Shown piece after piece: positions 56,505 through 64,000 of a DNA stretch of 64,000 bases (the first letter of the stretch is position 1; each line of letters opens with the position of its first letter). Source of the DNA: AP-15 sp963796155 (lineage in GTDB: Bacteria > Pseudomonadota > Alphaproteobacteria > ATCC43930 > CGMCC-115725); the NCBI GenBank assembly GCA_963796155.1, contig CAWCKT010000029.1, forward strand, positions 79,162-143,161, read 5' to 3'. A program made the translations under genes and the position numbers. The notes below the pieces were generated by a model. That model did not search any database and was not told the DNA's origin. It worked only from the letters and a program-made list of their open reading frames with translations.

Positions 56505-57920
56505 TCATCCCAGCTGGCGGACGTCGGTCAGGCGGCCGGTGACGGCGGCGGCGGCAGCCATCGCCGGGCCCATCAGATGGGTCTTGGCGTTCTTGCCCTG
56601 GCGGCCCTCGAAATTGCGGTTCGAGGTCGAGGCGATCCTCTCGCCGTTCATCGCCTTGTCGTCGTTCATCGACATGCACATCGAGCACCCGGCGTCGCGC
56701 CATTGGAACCCGGCTTCGAGGAAGACGCGGTCGAGCCCTTCCTCCTCGGCCTGGTGCTTGACGTGGCCCGAGCCCGGAACGACCAGCGCGGTGACCCCTT
56801 CGGCGACCTTGCGGCCCTTGGCGATCGCCGCGGCGGCGCGTAGATCCTCGATCCGGCTGTTGGTGCATGAGCCGATGAACACGCGCTGCACCGGCACATC
56901 GGTCAGCAAAGTGTTTGGCTGCAACTGCATATACTGCAGCGCCCGCTCGACTGCTGCCCGCCGGAGCGGGTCGTCGATCTGAGCCGGGTCGGGTACCCGG
57001 CCGGTGACGGGCGCCGCCTGCTCCGGGTTGGTGCCCCAGGTGACGTGCGGGGCAATGTCGGCGGCGTCGAGATGCGCTTCCTTGTCGTATTTGGCGCCGG
57101 GGTCGGACGGAAGGGTGCGCCAGTAGGCAACCGCCTGCTCCCACGCCGCACCCTTGGGCGCATAGGGCCGGCCCATCACATAGGCGATGGTCTTGTCGTC
57201 GGGTGCCACGAGCCCGGCGCGGGCACCCGCCTCGATCGACATGTTGCAGACGGTCATGCGGCCTTCCATCGACATGTCGCGGAAGGTGCTGCCCGCATAT
57301 TCGAAGACATGGCCGGTGCCGCCGGCGGTGCCGATCTTGGCGATGATCGCCAGGATCACGTCCTTCGGGCTGACCCCGTTGCCGAGGCTGCCGTTGACCT
57401 CGATCAGCATGTTCTTGGCTGGTGTCTGGATCAAGGTCTGGGTCGCCAGCACATGCTCGACCTCGGAGGTGCCGATGCCAAAGGCCAGCGCCCCCATGGC
57501 ACCATGCGTCGCGGTGTGGCTGTCGCCGCACACGATAGTCATGCCCGGCTGGCTCAAGCCCTGCTCCGGGCCGATAATGTGGACAATGCCCTGGTCGAGG
57601 CTGGTGATCGGAAAGTACGGAACCCCGAATTCCTTGACGTTGCGCTCGAGCACGTCGACCTGAAGCTTCGATTCGGGATTGTCGATGCCGGCGGCGCCAG
57701 CCGCCCGATTGGTGGTCGGGATGTTGTGGTCGGCTACCGCCATCGTGGCATCCGGCCGGCGGACCTTGCGGCCGGCCAGTTTCAGCCCTTCGAAGGCTTG
57801 CGGGGTCGTGACCTCGTGGATCAGGTGAAGATCGATGTAGATCAGGTAGGTGCCTTCGCCCTGTGGGGCGATGACGTGGTTCTCCCAGATCTTGTCAAAG
57901 AGGGTGCGCGGCAGGGCCAT
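56505..57920 (-). CDS. leuC: 3-isopropylmalate dehydratase large subunit LeuC
   Basis: Aconitase-family subunit of 471 residues with a 4Fe-4S cluster. ATG 57920 has AGGAG nearby; a GTG at 57929 overlaps rplS. The cluster cysteines are in GSCTNSRIEDL and in AGCSMCMSMN. VCGDSHTATHGAMGALAFG and GTSEVEHVLATQTL are typical of LeuC. It starts 5 bp after the rplS stop, joining leucine synthesis to the ribosomal operon. Confidence 0.96.
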   Translation of the reverse strand: MALPRTLFDKIWENHVIAPQGEGTYLIYIDLHLIHEVTTPQAFEGLKLAGRKVRRPDATMAVADHNIPTTNRAAGAAGIDNPESKLQVDVLERNVKEFGVPYFPITSLDQGIVHIIGPEQGLSQPGMTIVCGDSHTATHGAMGALAFGIGTSEVEHVLATQTLIQTPAKNMLIEVNGSLGNGVSPKDVILAIIAKIGTAGGTGHVFEYAGSTFRDMSMEGRMTVCNMSIEAGARAGLVAPDDKTIAYVMGRPYAPKGAAWEQAVAYWRTLPSDPGAKYDKEAHLDAADIAPHVTWGTNPEQAAPVTGRVPDPAQIDDPLRRAAVERALQYMQLQPNTLLTDVPVQRVFIGSCTNSRIEDLRAAAAIAKGRKVAEGVTALVVPGSGHVKHQAEEEGLDRVFLEAGFQWRDAGCSMCMSMNDDKAMNGERIASTSNRNFEGRQGKNAKTHLMGPAMAAAAAVTGRLTDVRQLG

Positions 57921-57925
57921 CGCAG

Positions 57926-58342
57926 TCACTCCTCGCCGTCGCCGGCCGTTGCCGGGGCGCGCGCGGTTGCAGGACGCGCACTCTCGCGGGCGCGCTCGGT
58001 GATGCGCGCCCGCTTGCCGGTGCGGCCGCGCAGGTAATAGAGCTTAGCGCGGCGGACCACGCCGCGGCGAACCACCTCGATCGCGGTGATCCGCGGCGAA
58101 TAGAGCGGAAAGACGCGCTCCACTCCCTCGCCATAGGAGATCTTGCGCAAAGTGAAGTTGGAGTTGACGCCGGCGTTCTTGCGCGCGATGCAGACGCCCT
58201 CGAAGGCCTGGACACGCTCGCGCTCGCCCTCGACCACCCTGAGGCTGACCCGCACCGTGTCGCCCGGCTGGAACTTTGGCACGGGCCGGCTGGCGGCGAG
58301 CTTTTCGACTTGCTCGCGCTCGATTTGCTGCAGAAGATTCAT
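57926..58342 (-). CDS. rplS: 50S ribosomal protein L19
   Basis: Ribosomal L19 of 138 residues. ATG 58342 (MNLLQQIEREQVEKLAASR) follows GAGAGGTGG; the upstream frame belongs to trmD. Core motifs FQPGDTVRVSLRVVEGERERVQAFEGVCIARKN and ERVFPLYSPRITAIEVVRRG match the family. It has a longer than usual basic/Ala tail (RITERARESARPATARAP), common in alphaproteobacteria. Overlaps the trmD stop by 4 bp. Confidence 0.95.
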   Translation of the reverse strand: MNLLQQIEREQVEKLAASRPVPKFQPGDTVRVSLRVVEGERERVQAFEGVCIARKNAGVNSNFTLRKISYGEGVERVFPLYSPRITAIEVVRRGVVRRAKLYYLRGRTGKRARITERARESARPATARAPATAGDGEE

Positions 58343-59061
58343 CGATCCACCTCTCGATCCCCGCCATCCGCGCCGCGCCGCGCCCGATATCTCGTCCACA
58401 GATCGGGACGGCGCTCGCGGGTCAGACGCTCGGCCTCAGCCCGGCGCCAGTCCCCGATCCGCCGATGGTCGCCCGACACCAGCACCTCCGGCACCGCGCG
58501 ACCCTGCCAGAGCTGGGGCCGGGTATACTGCGGGTACTCGAGGAGGCCCTCGGCAAAGCTCTCCTCGGCGAGCGTCTCGGCGCGTCCGACGACCCCGGGC
58601 AGAAGCCGCACGCAGGCGTCGATCAGCGCGATCGCCGCCGGCTCGCCGCCCGACAGCACGAAGTCACCGAGGCTCAGCTCCTCGATCGCGCGCGCCGCCA
58701 GGACGCGCTCGTCGACGCCTTCGAAGCGGCCGCAGATCAACGCGATGCCCGGCCCTGCGGCGAACGCGCATACCCGCTGCTGATCGACCCGCTCTCCACG
58801 CGGCGACAGCAGGATGACCGGGCCGACCGCGTCCGCACCGGCGATCGCGGCGTCGAGCACATCCGGCCGCATCACCATACCCGGCCCGCCGCCAAACGGC
58901 GCATCGTCGACCGAGCGGTGTTTATCGCGCGCGAAGTCGCGGATGTCCACCGTCTCGAGCCGCCACAGCCCCGCCTTCAGCGCCTTGCCGGCAAGAGAAT
59001 AGGCGAGCGGGCCCGGCAGCATCTCCGGGAAAATCGTCAGCACCGTGGCCCGCCAAGTCAT
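58339..59061 (-). CDS. trmD: tRNA (guanosine(37)-N1)-methyltransferase TrmD
   Basis: SPOUT methyltransferase of 240 residues that makes m1G37 in tRNA. Family marks: ATVLTIFPEMLPGPLAYSLAGKAL, DDAPFGGGPGMVM, LICGRFEGVDERVL, and the knot segment GDFVLSGGEPAAIALIDAC, with YTRPQLWQGRAVPEVLVSGDH. Overlaps rimM and rplS by 4 bp on either side. Confidence 0.96.
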   Translation of the reverse strand: MTWRATVLTIFPEMLPGPLAYSLAGKALKAGLWRLETVDIRDFARDKHRSVDDAPFGGGPGMVMRPDVLDAAIAGADAVGPVILLSPRGERVDQQRVCAFAAGPGIALICGRFEGVDERVLAARAIEELSLGDFVLSGGEPAAIALIDACVRLLPGVVGRAETLAEESFAEGLLEYPQYTRPQLWQGRAVPEVLVSGDHRRIGDWRRAEAERLTRERRPDLWTRYRARRGADGGDREVDR

Positions 59062-59582
59062 CGCTCGCTCCCGTCCAGCAAGCCGGGCGGCGGATCGAGC
59101 ACCAGCCGACCCGCGGCGAGCTCGACATTCGGGACGACCGCCCGGGTGAACGGCACCATAATCGGCGGCGCGTCGGGGCGTGCCAGCTCGAGCGTGTCGC
59201 CGGCGCCGAAATCATGGATCGCGCGCACCCGCCCGACCGGCGTCCCGTCGCCGAGCACCGCTTCGAGACCGATCAGATCGGCGTGGTAATACTCTTCTGT
59301 TTCGGTCTGCGGCAGGGCGGAGCGCGGAAGGAAAAGCCGCACACCGCGCAGCGCTTCCGCCTGGTTGCGGTCCGCGACACCCGAAAGGCGAGCGATGACG
59401 ATACCTTTTGCCGTACCGACAAGGCGCAGCTCGAAGCGTCGGCCGCCGGTCTCATCGGTGAGGGGCCCGTAGCGCCCGACATCCTCGGGCACCGCGGTGA
59501 AGCTCTTGATGCGCACCGCGCCTTGCACGCCATGCGGTCCGGCGACGACGCCGAGACAAACCCGCTTTGTCGCGTCCGTCAC
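59058..59582 (-). CDS. rimM: 16S rRNA processing protein RimM
   Basis: Ribosome-maturation factor of 174 residues that binds S19 and the 30S head. N-terminal barrel: VCLGVVAGPHGVQGAVRIKSFT; C-terminal PRC-type barrel: YYHADLIGLEAVLGDGTPVGRVRAI and ending GRLVLDPPPGLLDG. Begins 12 bp after rpsP and overlaps trmD by 4 bp. Confidence 0.95.
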   Translation of the reverse strand: MTDATKRVCLGVVAGPHGVQGAVRIKSFTAVPEDVGRYGPLTDETGGRRFELRLVGTAKGIVIARLSGVADRNQAEALRGVRLFLPRSALPQTETEEYYHADLIGLEAVLGDGTPVGRVRAIHDFGAGDTLELARPDAPPIMVPFTRAVVPNVELAAGRLVLDPPPGLLDGSER

Positions 59583-59594
59583 GGTCCGCCGTCC

Positions 59595-59942
59595 TCAGCT
59601 CCGGCCTGCGGCTTCTTCGGCGGCCTTCAGCCGTTCCTGCGCCCGCGCCTTTGGCCGCGCCTTGATCGGGTTGTCGGGGATCGCAGGTTTTTCGATCAGA
59701 CCGGCCTCGCCGAAAAAGCGCGCGACGCGCTCGGTCGGCAGTGCTCCGACCGCGAGCCAATGCTGGATCCGTTCGGCTTTGAGGGTCACCCGATCGGCAT
59801 GCGCGCGGTCGAGCATCGGGTTGTAGGTCCCGAGCTTTTCGATGAAGCGGCCGTCACGCGGGCTGCGCAAGTCGGCGACGACGATGCTGTAATAGGGGCG
59901 CTTCTTTGCGCCGCCGCGCGCAAGGCGGATCTTTAATGCCAT
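59595..59942 (-). CDS. rpsP: 30S ribosomal protein S16
   Basis: S16 of 115 residues. ATG 59942 after GGAGGG; start MALKIRLARGGAKKRPYYSI. Motifs SIVVADLRSPRDGRFIEKLGTYNPM and RIQHWLAVGALPTERVARFF. The tail (PIKARPKARAQERLKAAEEA) is basic, as often in alphaproteobacteria. The frame continues open upstream through ffh, but that part is noise. Gap to ffh is 14 bp. Confidence 0.96.
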   Translation of the reverse strand: MALKIRLARGGAKKRPYYSIVVADLRSPRDGRFIEKLGTYNPMLDRAHADRVTLKAERIQHWLAVGALPTERVARFFGEAGLIEKPAIPDNPIKARPKARAQERLKAAEEAAGRS

Positions 59943-59956
59943 GCCGTTTCCCTCCG

Positions 59957-61330
59957 CTAACGAAACCCGCCGGGAAGAAGCCCGGCGAGACCGTGGCGCG
60001 CCAGACCCTTGTGGCCGAGCTTCTTCATCTTCTTCGTGATGTCGGCCATGTCCTGGTACTGTTTGAGCAGCCGGTTGATCTCCGGCACCGAGGTGCCGGA
60101 GCCCGACGCGATGCGCCGCCGTCGCGAAGCGTTCAACAGCTTGGGATTGCGCCGTTCGCCCTTCGTCATCGACGAGAGGATCGCCTCCTGGCGCTTGATG
60201 ATCCCTTCGTCGATGTTGGCCTCGCCGAGCTGCTTCTTCAGCTTCCCGATGCCCGGCAGCATCGCCAGCATGCCGCCCATCCCGCCCATCCGCCGGATCT
60301 GGCGCAGCTGGCCAGCGAGGTCGTCGAGGTCGAACCTCCCCTTTTCGAGTTTGGCGGCGAGCTTTTCGGCCTCCTCCTGGTCGACCGTCTCGGCCGCCTT
60401 TTCGACCAGGCTGACGACATCGCCCATGCCCAGAATGCGCCCGGCGATGCGCTCGGCATGAAACGGCTCGAGCGCCTCGATCCGCTCGCCGACGCCGATC
60501 AGCACGATCGGCTTGCCGGTGATCGCGCGCATCGACAAGGCCGCGCCGCCGCGCGCATCGCCGTCGACGCGGGTCAGCACGATCCCGGTAATGCCGGCAC
60601 GCTCGCCAAACGCCTTGGCGACGTTGACCGCGTCCTGCCCGGTCATCGCATCGGCGACGAGCAGGGTCTGGTGCGGCACGGCGGCCTCGCGCACCGCCGC
60701 GACCTCCAGCATCAGCTCCTCGTTGACATGGAGCCGCCCGGCGGTGTCCAGGATGACGACGTCGTAGCCTTCGGTGCGCCCGCTCTGCAATGCCCGCCGG
60801 GTGATCGCAACCGGCCGTTCGTCCGGCACGATCGGCAGCGAGGTCACCCCGACCTGGCGGCCGAGCACGGCGAGCTGCTCCTGTCCCGCCGGACGCTGCA
60901 CATCGAGCGAGACGAGCAGCACCTTCTTGCGCTCGCGCTGTCTGAGCCGAAGAGCGATTTTCGCGGCGGTCGTCGTCTTGCCGGAACCCTGCAGCCCGAC
61001 CAGCATGACCACGACCGGGGCCGGAGCATTCAGATCGATCCCGTCCGCGCGCGCGCCGTCGAGGCCGCCGCCGAGCACCTCGACGAGGTGGTCGTGGACG
61101 ATCTTGACGACCATCTGCGCCGGCGTCACCGAGCGCAGCACCTCCTGCCCCAGCGCCTTCTCGCGGACCGCGGCGACAAAGTCGCGTACCACCGGCAACG
61201 CCACATCGGCCTCGAGCAAGGCGATGCGGATCTCGCGCAAGGCGGTCCCGACATCGTCCTCGGTCAAGGCACCGTGACGGCGCAGCCGGTCGAAGACATC
61301 GCCGAGGCGATTGCTCAGGCTGTCGAACAT
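59957..61330 (-). CDS. ffh: Signal recognition particle protein Ffh
   Basis: SRP GTPase of 457 residues that targets membrane proteins with 4.5S RNA and FtsY. ATG 61330 (MFDSLSNRLGDVFDRLR) after GAGGG; a start at 61360 is not supported. N-domain, then G-domain with G1 GLQGSGKTTTAAK, G3 LDTAGRLHVNEE and DGDARGGAALS. The M-domain is Met-rich (RRMGGMGGMLAMLPG). It heads the ffh-rpsP-rimM-trmD-rplS-leuCDB block and has its own promoter and a hairpin in its leader. Confidence 0.96.
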   Translation of the reverse strand: MFDSLSNRLGDVFDRLRRHGALTEDDVGTALREIRIALLEADVALPVVRDFVAAVREKALGQEVLRSVTPAQMVVKIVHDHLVEVLGGGLDGARADGIDLNAPAPVVVMLVGLQGSGKTTTAAKIALRLRQRERKKVLLVSLDVQRPAGQEQLAVLGRQVGVTSLPIVPDERPVAITRRALQSGRTEGYDVVILDTAGRLHVNEELMLEVAAVREAAVPHQTLLVADAMTGQDAVNVAKAFGERAGITGIVLTRVDGDARGGAALSMRAITGKPIVLIGVGERIEALEPFHAERIAGRILGMGDVVSLVEKAAETVDQEEAEKLAAKLEKGRFDLDDLAGQLRQIRRMGGMGGMLAMLPGIGKLKKQLGEANIDEGIIKRQEAILSSMTKGERRNPKLLNASRRRRIASGSGTSVPEINRLLKQYQDMADITKKMKKLGHKGLARHGLAGLLPGGFR

Positions 61331-61358
61331 TCTGGTCCCTCGAACGCCTCCCGGCGAC

Positions 61359-61394
61359 AAAAAGCGCCAGTGCGCGAAACTCGCGGACTGGCGC
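61359..61394 (-). terminator. Terminator-like hairpin in the ffh leader
   Basis: Arms GCGCCAGT (61364-61371) and ACTGGCGC (61387-61394) are perfect inverses. Inside them CGCGA and TCGCG also pair, giving a 13-bp stem with one G-G mismatch and a 3-nt loop. On the minus strand the stem is followed by TTTTT, the form of an intrinsic terminator. It lies between the ffh promoter and its start codon, so it could be an attenuator or, less likely, the end of a short upstream RNA. Confidence 0.6.
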
Positions 61395-61447
61395 CCCTGG
61401 CTTTGACCCGGGGTAGATCGCTCCCTCCTGTCGGAAGCGCGGATGGA

Positions 61448-61475
61448 AGGTAGGCCCGACGCCGCTTGCCGTCAA
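61448..61475 (-). promoter_or_regulatory. Candidate promoter for ffh operon
   Basis: On the minus strand TTGACG (61470-61475) is 16 bp from CTACCT (61448-61453), close to the alphaproteobacterial housekeeping consensus. This places the start site near 61440, about 110 nt before the ffh ATG. Confidence 0.5.
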
Positions 61476-61578
61476 TCCGATGTCGGCGGTTGCCTATCGG
61501 GGAAGATCCGGCGAAACCTCCCTGCTCCGCTCGACGACGGCCGAGCCCGGTTGGTGTGTCCTTGCCTTCCGACCTCGG

Positions 61579-61929
61579 TCAACCCCGATGCGGCCCTCGG
61601 CCGCGTTTCTTGGGCACAACGGGCGGCGGCGGTTCGGAACCGACCGGAGGCGGCGGTGCCCGGCCGATGGGCGCGCACAATATGAATATCGCGCCAGCTC
61701 CAGCAACGCTTAGAACAGCGATCAGCGTGGCGCGACTGCTATCGACGCCGCCGTGTGATGAGCAGGCTCCGCTACGACCAATCGACGAAGAGGCGTAACC
61801 ATCACGACATGTTACCGGGCCGAGCATATTGTTAAATAATATTGTCAGTAGATTTTGTAAAATGAAAAACGATACTATCGCTATAACACCAGCAACCGGG
61901 CGTTTTTTTAATTGCTCTTTCAGTCGCAT
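61579..61929 (-). CDS. Membrane protein with DUF3761-like CxDG...CSxHGGV motif
   Basis: Protein of 116 residues from ATG 61929 (GGTGGGAC upstream). TM1 (AGVIAIVSFFILQNLLTILF, about 13-32), then a short loop CRDGYASSSIGRSGACSSHGGV, typical of DUF3761, then TM2 (LIAVLSVAGAGAIFILCAP). The C-terminus is Pro-rich (APPPPVGSEPPPPVVPKKRG). The first third is lower in G+C than its neighbours. Function unknown; the Cys/His motif may bind a metal. Alternative upstream starts (to 62109) are not convincing. Confidence 0.7.
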   Translation of the reverse strand: MRLKEQLKKRPVAGVIAIVSFFILQNLLTILFNNMLGPVTCRDGYASSSIGRSGACSSHGGVDSSRATLIAVLSVAGAGAIFILCAPIGRAPPPPVGSEPPPPVVPKKRGRGPHRG

Positions 61930-62651
61930 TTTGTCCCACCCTCGGACAGCAGGGCGTTCATCCGAGAATGGCACCAGCCCGGCAGATTTTCCAGAGACCT
62001 CCGTGATCGACGCGCGAGCGGGGCGGCACGCTAAGCGGCCCTCGCTTCCACAGCAACATCGCCGTCGAGCACACGCAACGGAGGCGGTGATGTGGGCTGA
62101 TACCCTCAAGCTTGAGGAGGTCGGGGGTCCTATTTCGCGAAATTACCTCTGCGTGGTCACGATTCGTCAGGCCGCAGGCACGCTGAAGGCACAATGCCCA
62201 ACATCGCGATCAGACGCGCCCAACATCCTCGAACAGAGTGTTCGATCGCGCCGACTTGCATCCCGATTGCGTGGCCACCCCGATCGCATGTTTCAAATCT
62301 TAACGACGCTTCATCTGCGCTGCCAAGGCCGTAGATTTACTGTTGCTGCGCCTGCCCACGTCAAATTCTACAGAAAACATTACAGCTCGTCCCGAGAAAT
62401 CTAAGTGCTTCTCTCCGGTATCCTGGAGTTCGTGGAGATTTACACGAAGATGATCAAAATTTCCAATAGATTGATAGTTAAGTTTTATAAACTATAGAAA
62501 TATCACTGTTGCGGCCGAAGGCGCTACAGTCGGTATCATCGCCCGGATGACGGAGGAGATCGCAATCCCGCCGCGCTGATCTCCGAAGCCGGCGCTCGAG
62601 CGCTCGCAGTGCGCCTTGACGTAAGAAACGCCACAATCGCGGCGGCGGCGC
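61930..62651. other. Gene-free, locally AT-rich interval
   Basis: About 720 bp without a convincing gene on either strand. A perfect 14-bp palindrome CCTCAAGCTTGAGG lies at 62104-62117, and 62400-62515 is strikingly AT-rich with the imperfect dyad ATAGTT/AACTAT. It separates the DUF3761-like gene from a truncated amidohydrolase. It may be a recombination or deletion scar, or carry an unrecognised RNA. Confidence 0.5.
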
Positions 62652-63156
62652 CTAGGTCTGCTTGAAAAAGCGGGAGGCGTTGCCCCACAGAAGCTTCTTC
62701 TGCGTGTCCGGCCCAAGGCTCGACCAGGCGAGGATGTTGTCGACCGATTGCGGAAACTGGCACTCCGAGTGCGGATAGTCGGAGGCGTACATCAGCACAT
62801 CGTCGCCGAGATAGCCGGTGACGGTATGGAACATGTCCTCGCCCTCCTGGCGCTCGATGCTGCAGAAGAAGCGGCCGCCGGTCAGATATTCGCTCGGCTT
62901 GCGCTTGAGCGGTGCCGTTCCGCCGACATAGACGGCCTGCTCGTCCATGCGGCGGGCCCAGAACGGCAGCCAGCCAAACCCGCATTCGAGCACCCCCATG
63001 CGCAGGCTCGGATAGCGGTCCATGACGCCGCCGCCGACGAAGGACGCGACGAAGCGCATCGCCCCCCACGGATGCGAGGCCATGCGCCCGACAAAGATGT
63101 TGTCCCAGACGTCCCGGTAGGCCGGGTAGTAGGGCGGGTTCCAGGTCGAGCGAGGC
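62652..63156 (-). pseudogene. C-terminal half of an amidohydrolase, 5'-truncated
   Basis: The last 168 or so residues of a metal-dependent amidohydrolase (ACMSD/2-pyrone-type, about 370 residues in full). Seen: WNPPYYPAYRDVWDNIFVGRM, HPWGAMRFVASFVGGGVMDRY, ECGFGWLPFWARRMDEQ, and YASDYPHSECQFPQSV with the metal-ligand Asp. It ends with LLWGNASRFFKQT. The N-terminal half with its HxH metal site is absent; upstream of about 63156 the frame (to 63320) is unrelated. No start with a good site is found. Confidence 0.8.
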
Positions 63157-63404
63157 GCGACCTGTTCAACACGCTCGCGGCGATCGCCGATCAGAAACCG
63201 TTTTCCGATCGCCCGGTGACGCATGGGCCGACGCACCACAACGCCGCACGACCGCTTGATGCTGACCGTCCTAAGTTTAAGGGGCGCGTCCGATTTGCGC
63301 GCCTGTAAGGATGGCTGCACACCCGCATCCGCAGCGACAAACCGGCGGCGAAAGGCCGACCGGCTCGAGACACTGATGCGGGTGTTCGCAGTCCGACGAC
63401 TTGC

Positions 63405-63737
63405 CTATCGGGCGGGCTTGTAGGCCTTGGCGACGAGGTCCGCCTTCTTCATGGCGCCGACGCCTTCCGTGCCCGTCATCAGGACAGTCGTCTTGCCCGC
63501 CTTGAGGGCGCCGCCCGCAGCAACAGCCAACGCGATTGCCGACATACTTTCGTTGTTCGGCACATCGCAGATGAAGACGACATCATACTCGCCAAAGCAA
63601 TACCAACCACCAACGAACTTACCCCCGACGGCCTCGCACGCCTGACGGCCGACGGTCTCAATTCGGTTCTGCGGGTTCTTGAGCTGGGCGGCCCAAGACT
63701 CCGCGGTGTAGGCTGCCTGGTACATGTAGAGCGGCAT
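63405..63737 (-). CDS. GYD domain-containing protein
   Basis: Small protein of 110 residues with the GYD-family pattern: MPLYMYQAAYTAESWAAQLK at the start, GGKFVGGWYCFGEYDVVFICD (the GYD position reads GEYD) and SMSAIALAVAAGGALK. Start after GGGAGG. The family is a ferredoxin-like fold of unknown role, common near catabolic genes. It stands alone at the right end of the window. Confidence 0.9.
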   Translation of the reverse strand: MPLYMYQAAYTAESWAAQLKNPQNRIETVGRQACEAVGGKFVGGWYCFGEYDVVFICDVPNNESMSAIALAVAAGGALKAGKTTVLMTGTEGVGAMKKADLVAKAYKPAR

Positions 63738-64000
63738 GATCGACCTCCCTCGTTATTGTGCACCCGTCCGCCGGCATTCCCCCGACGGGTCGCCGGGCGT
63801 TCACGGAAATGGGACAACGTGCCGTTTTTTTCAGCCGAGCAATTTAATTCTGCGGCGAGGTTCGCACAAGAGGCGTCTCGATCGGGCGATACCCAGCTTA
63901 TATATTTGAAATCACTGATCCTAAAATAACTCTCCGGCATGATTCGCCGGATGACCGGTGCGCGACTTTGACCAGGTGGCGCGCGCGCGTTGCCTGCTTT
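63738..64000. other. Intergenic end of window
   Basis: No gene seen. An AT-rich pocket at 63895-63935 is followed by the small dyad CCGGC/GCCGG near 63937-63955. Likely a promoter or gene boundary region for whatever lies beyond the window. Confidence 0.4.

Noticed and set aside
59906..61453. Open frame antisense to ffh (515 codons)
   Set aside because: The minus strand encodes a clear Ffh; the plus frame has no ribosome-binding site or family motif.
59943..61475. N-terminal extension of rpsP through the ffh region
   Set aside because: S16 starts at 59942 after a clear ribosome-binding site; the extension is out of frame with ffh and unlike any protein.
61394..61580. Possible 4.5S SRP RNA upstream of ffh
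   Set aside because: A GGTCGGAAGG string recalls the conserved SRP RNA loop, but the surrounding helix does not pair and the string overlaps the end of the DUF3761-like gene.
61829..62404. Open frame of 191 codons in the gene-free interval
   Set aside because: Its composition is erratic, there is no ribosome-binding site, and its first part is antisense to the DUF3761-like gene.

Overview
The window is G+C-rich bacterial chromosome (about two-thirds G+C by eye) with dense, tightly spaced genes and frequent ATGA or TAATG start/stop overlaps. The gene order ffh-rpsP-rimM-trmD-rplS-leuC-leuD-leuB, the many CaiB/BaiF CoA-transferases, LLM flavin oxidoreductases and Tat-exported solute-binding proteins, and an XrtA/PEP-CTERM regulatory locus point to an alphaproteobacterium, probably Rhodospirillales-like and environmental. 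The species cannot be named from the sequence. I saw no rRNA, tRNA, CRISPR array, transposase or integrase.

Layout. 1-6.4 kb: the PEP-CTERM/exosortase regulatory set prsK (cut by the window edge), prsR and prsT; prsT carries an in-frame duplication with an exact 816-nt period. 6.4-12.9 kb: a four-TM membrane protein, glutaminyl-tRNA synthetase, a frameshifted Gfo/Idh oxidoreductase, a dienelactone hydrolase with a displaced N-terminus, a CoA-transferase and a CAGGGA-rich repeat patch. 12.9-22.9 kb: an orphan ribbon-helix-helix protein, CinA with a degenerate amidase domain, then a catabolic-looking group (LLM oxidoreductase, alpha/beta hydrolase, SMP-30 lactonase, Zn-alcohol dehydrogenase, di-iron protein, DszC-like flavoprotein, amidase with an AtzG-like small partner) and a 58-residue membrane protein. 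22.9-32.2 kb: a methyltransferase and an MdtABC-like RND efflux operon whose MarR regulator lies between the two pump genes. 32.3-42 kb: CoA-transferase, penicillin acylase overlapping threonine ammonia-lyase, DUF1330 and RDD proteins, a coiled-coil protein, a small exported protein, Bpt aminoacyl-transferase overlapping a PcaB-like lyase. 42-54.6 kb: two sugar-type ABC import loci, neither with an ATPase gene, on either side of glutaryl-CoA dehydrogenase; the second has four tandem paralogous solute-binding proteins plus the tail of a fifth. 54.7-61.5 kb: the ffh-to-leuB block on the minus strand, with a promoter and a terminator-like hairpin ahead of ffh. 61.5-64 kb: a DUF3761-like membrane protein, a roughly 720-bp stretch without genes, a 5'-truncated amidohydrolase and a GYD-domain protein.

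The genes suggest a versatile heterotroph that imports oligosaccharide-like or related solutes, activates and degrades organic acids through CoA esters, and exports toxic compounds. The most unusual items are the expanded solute-binding-protein array, the clean 816-nt repeat in prsT, the MarR gene embedded in the efflux operon, the hairpin in the ffh leader, and three same-direction frameshifts between 10 and 19 kb that could be decay or base-level assembly errors.
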